A DNA stretch of 64,000 nt from the NCBI GenBank assembly GCA_009937095.1, contig JAACDB010000035.1:1-64000 (forward strand), in the 5' to 3' direction. This DNA comes from Verrucomicrobiota bacterium (lineage in GTDB: Bacteria; Verrucomicrobiota; Verrucomicrobiia; Opitutales; Coraliomargaritaceae). Under the pieces are notes generated by a model that saw only the letters and a program-made list of their open reading frames with translations, was not told the origin of the DNA and made no database searches. Position 1 is the first letter of the stretch. Every line of letters begins with the position of its first letter. The translations under genes were made by a program, and so were the position numbers. This document shows positions 62,701 through 64,000 of this stretch, piece by piece.

Positions 62701-64000
62701 TTATAAAATTGCTCTCAGGGCTTGGGCACAGCGAGGAGATACAGATCCCCATTCATCTGTCTCAACCAGTTCAGATACCCAGCGCCAACTGCGTGGGCAG
62801 CGGACGCCGTCAGCATGACTGACTTCAGCAGTGAGTTTTTCAGCAGATGCATCGGCGATGACATTGACCTGTGAAAGAATAAAAAGTTCTGGGAGATCGG
62901 CTTCGTATTTTTTGAGTAGTTGGAACGTTGGGTCTGATTCAGGGCCGGTAAAGACGGCTTTCGCGTCCAGACTCTGCCCAATAGCCTTTTGCTGTCGCAA
63001 AGCCTCCAGCGGTTCGTTCAGCATGCTGGACAGACATTCACGTAAAGTAGTGATCTCGCCTGCCAGTTCGGGATTTTTCCAGCCTTTATTGATGTTCGGC
63101 CACTCCAGTAAAGCAGCGGGCTCGCGGGAATCCTCACTGTCGCTGCATGCGTAGTTCCATGCCTCGTCAGCAGTAAATGGCAGAATTGGAGCTAATAGAC
63201 GCGTGAAGACATCAAAGATTATGGCAATGGCAGTTTGAGAGGAACGGCGGAGGGGATCGTTCGGTGCTGCGGTGTAGAGGCGATCCTTGAGAATATCGTG
63301 ATAGGTCGCAGAAAGGGTATTGGCACAGAAAGGATCCAAGAAGTCCTTGAAGGCGCGGTGGAATTCGTAGGCATCGTATGCTTCAGTGACCTGTTCTACA
63401 AGCAACGAGAGCTGATGCAGTGCCCATTTGTCAACGGCGTGCAATTCATCCAGGGGAATCCCGTCACGGGTCGGGTCGAAGTCGTGAATGTTGCCGATCT
63501 GGTAACGCAGGGTGTTGCGAATATTGCGGTAGTTATTGGCAACGTTTTTGACGATATTGTCCGACACGGGAACATCGCCACGGTAGTCTTGTGAGCATAT
63601 CCAAAGACGAATGATATCGGCACCATATTGGGATATCCACTCGTTCAAGGGGCGGGCTGCGCCATCGCTCTTGGAAAGCTTGGTGCCGTCTTCCTTAACA
63701 ATGAAGCCGTGCGTGAGCAGGTTTTTGTAGGGTGCGGCGCGGTCGGCAATGACAGCGGTCCAAAGAGAGCTTTGGAACCATCCGCGGTGTTGGTCCGAAC
63801 CTTCCAAGTATAAATCGGCGGGCCACTTGAGCTGTTCACGTTTTTGGAGAACAGCGCGGTGAGAACTGCCGGAATCAATCCAAACATCGAGGGTGTCGCT
63901 GCCGCATTTCAGTGCCTCAGGTTCAGGCCAATCGGAAGGTAAATCGATTCCCGCGAGTAATTCAGCCGCTGTCTGACGGAACCAAAGGTCGGTGCCGGAC
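62701..64000 (-). CDS. ileS: Isoleucyl-tRNA synthetase, partial (C-terminal part)
   Basis: Class I synthetase; the frame runs open from the window edge to a stop at 62701. Visible blocks: TLDVWIDSGSSHRAVL, LYLEGSDQHRGWFQSSLWTA, the signature EDGTKLSKSDG (KLSKS for the usual KMSKS) and the anticodon-binding domain (DKWALHQLSLLVEQVTEAYD). The C-terminal zinc ribbon, usually CPRC...CxRC, reads GVRCPRSWRW and VSPRCAQAL, so two of four cysteines are serine. The HIGH motif and editing domain lie outside the window. First gene of an ileS, DksA-like, lspA run. Confidence 0.95.
   Translation of the reverse strand, partial: SGTDLWFRQTAAELLAGIDLPSDWPEPEALKCGSDTLDVWIDSGSSHRAVLQKREQLKWPADLYLEGSDQHRGWFQSSLWTAVIADRAAPYKNLLTHGFIVKEDGTKLSKSDGAARPLNEWISQYGADIIRLWICSQDYRGDVPVSDNIVKNVANNYRNIRNTLRYQIGNIHDFDPTRDGIPLDELHAVDKWALHQLSLLVEQVTEAYDAYEFHRAFKDFLDPFCANTLSATYHDILKDRLYTAAPNDPLRRSSQTAIAIIFDVFTRLLAPILPFTADEAWNYACSDSEDSREPAALLEWPNINKGWKNPELAGEITTLRECLSSMLNEPLEALRQQKAIGQSLDAKAVFTGPESDPTFQLLKKYEADLPELFILSQVNVIADASAEKLTAEVSHADGVRCPRSWRWVSELVETDEWGSVSPRCAQALRAIL

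Noticed and set aside
62341-62818. Phe/Leu-rich plus-strand frames that look like membrane proteins
   Set aside because: They are the complement of AAA/AAG lysine codons in the DksA-like tail and its leader.

Overview
The window looks like chromosome from a free-living Gram-negative bacterium, most likely Verrucomicrobiota of the Opitutales/Puniceicoccales type. This is inferred from gene content, not from a database search. Supporting signs are an lpxA/lpxB lipid A pathway with a Gfo/Idh gene beside lpxB, a PEP-CTERM protein, a C39 peptidase with an SHD1-like N-terminus, a TIGR03790-like protein, a DksA-like protein with a histone-H1-like lysine tail between ileS and lspA, rpoN, and a LexA gene with an operator-like site close to the motif I recall for Verrucomicrobia. 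I see no phage, insertion sequence, CRISPR array or defence island. Coding density is high and genes lie in short runs on both strands.

Layout. 1-5.4 kb: a partial biotin-dependent carboxyltransferase, alr-tsaB and an unknown gene (minus), rpmI-rplT with a terminator (plus), a glyoxalase and lexA (minus). 5.5-11.3 kb: a complete peptide ABC transporter (binding protein, two permeases, two ATPases) with a small DUF4250 gene on the opposite strand between the ATPases. 11.3-17.2 kb: two lipoproteins, hemW, a PEP-CTERM cupredoxin-like protein, the C39 protein, a DUF2256/DUF2805 pair and rpoN. 17.3-24.7 kb: an A-type Fe-S carrier, class I fumarase, a NYN protein, DUF2851, a nuclease-fold-like protein, lpxA, pdxA, a second A-type carrier and infC. 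24.8-31.6 kb: the TIGR03790-like protein, cysC-cysD-cysN (PAPS synthesis), a Gfo/Idh dehydrogenase and lpxB. 31.6-37.1 kb: hemG-hemE, an SDR protein, a cNMP/FHA protein, ybaB-recR and a tRNA-Leu. 37.2-43.6 kb: an Arg/Gly-rich unknown protein, an RNase D-like exonuclease, an MBL hydrolase, a phosphoesterase, two unknowns and an M23 peptidase. 43.8-50.0 kb: aspS, proA, a PfkB kinase, a lipoprotein and xseA. 50.0-56.6 kb: a LysM protein, a NUDIX hydrolase, a TonB-dependent receptor under a TPP riboswitch, and a DegT aminotransferase plus a CapD/PglF-type dehydratase. 56.6-64.0 kb: a second peptide transporter without ATPases, an unknown gene, lspA, the DksA-like gene and partial ileS.

The most striking pattern is the number of broken reading frames in otherwise intact genes: the carboxyltransferase (extra G in G8), the unknown gene at 2781-3493 (probable missing A), the peptide permease (CAA to TAA), lpxA (missing G), the gene at 41544-42055 (missing C) and the DksA-like gene (extra A in A7). 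Most are single-base changes in short homopolymers and one is in a normally essential gene. Draft or single-cell sequence errors are therefore more likely than gene decay, and the broken genes are annotated at their inferred full extent.

The best biological leads are the thiamine-controlled outer-membrane receptor with a hairpin next to its start codon, the PEP-CTERM cupredoxin-like protein, the tRNA-Leu that reads as anticodon AAG, the LexA operator-like site, and the split of infC from rpmI-rplT.
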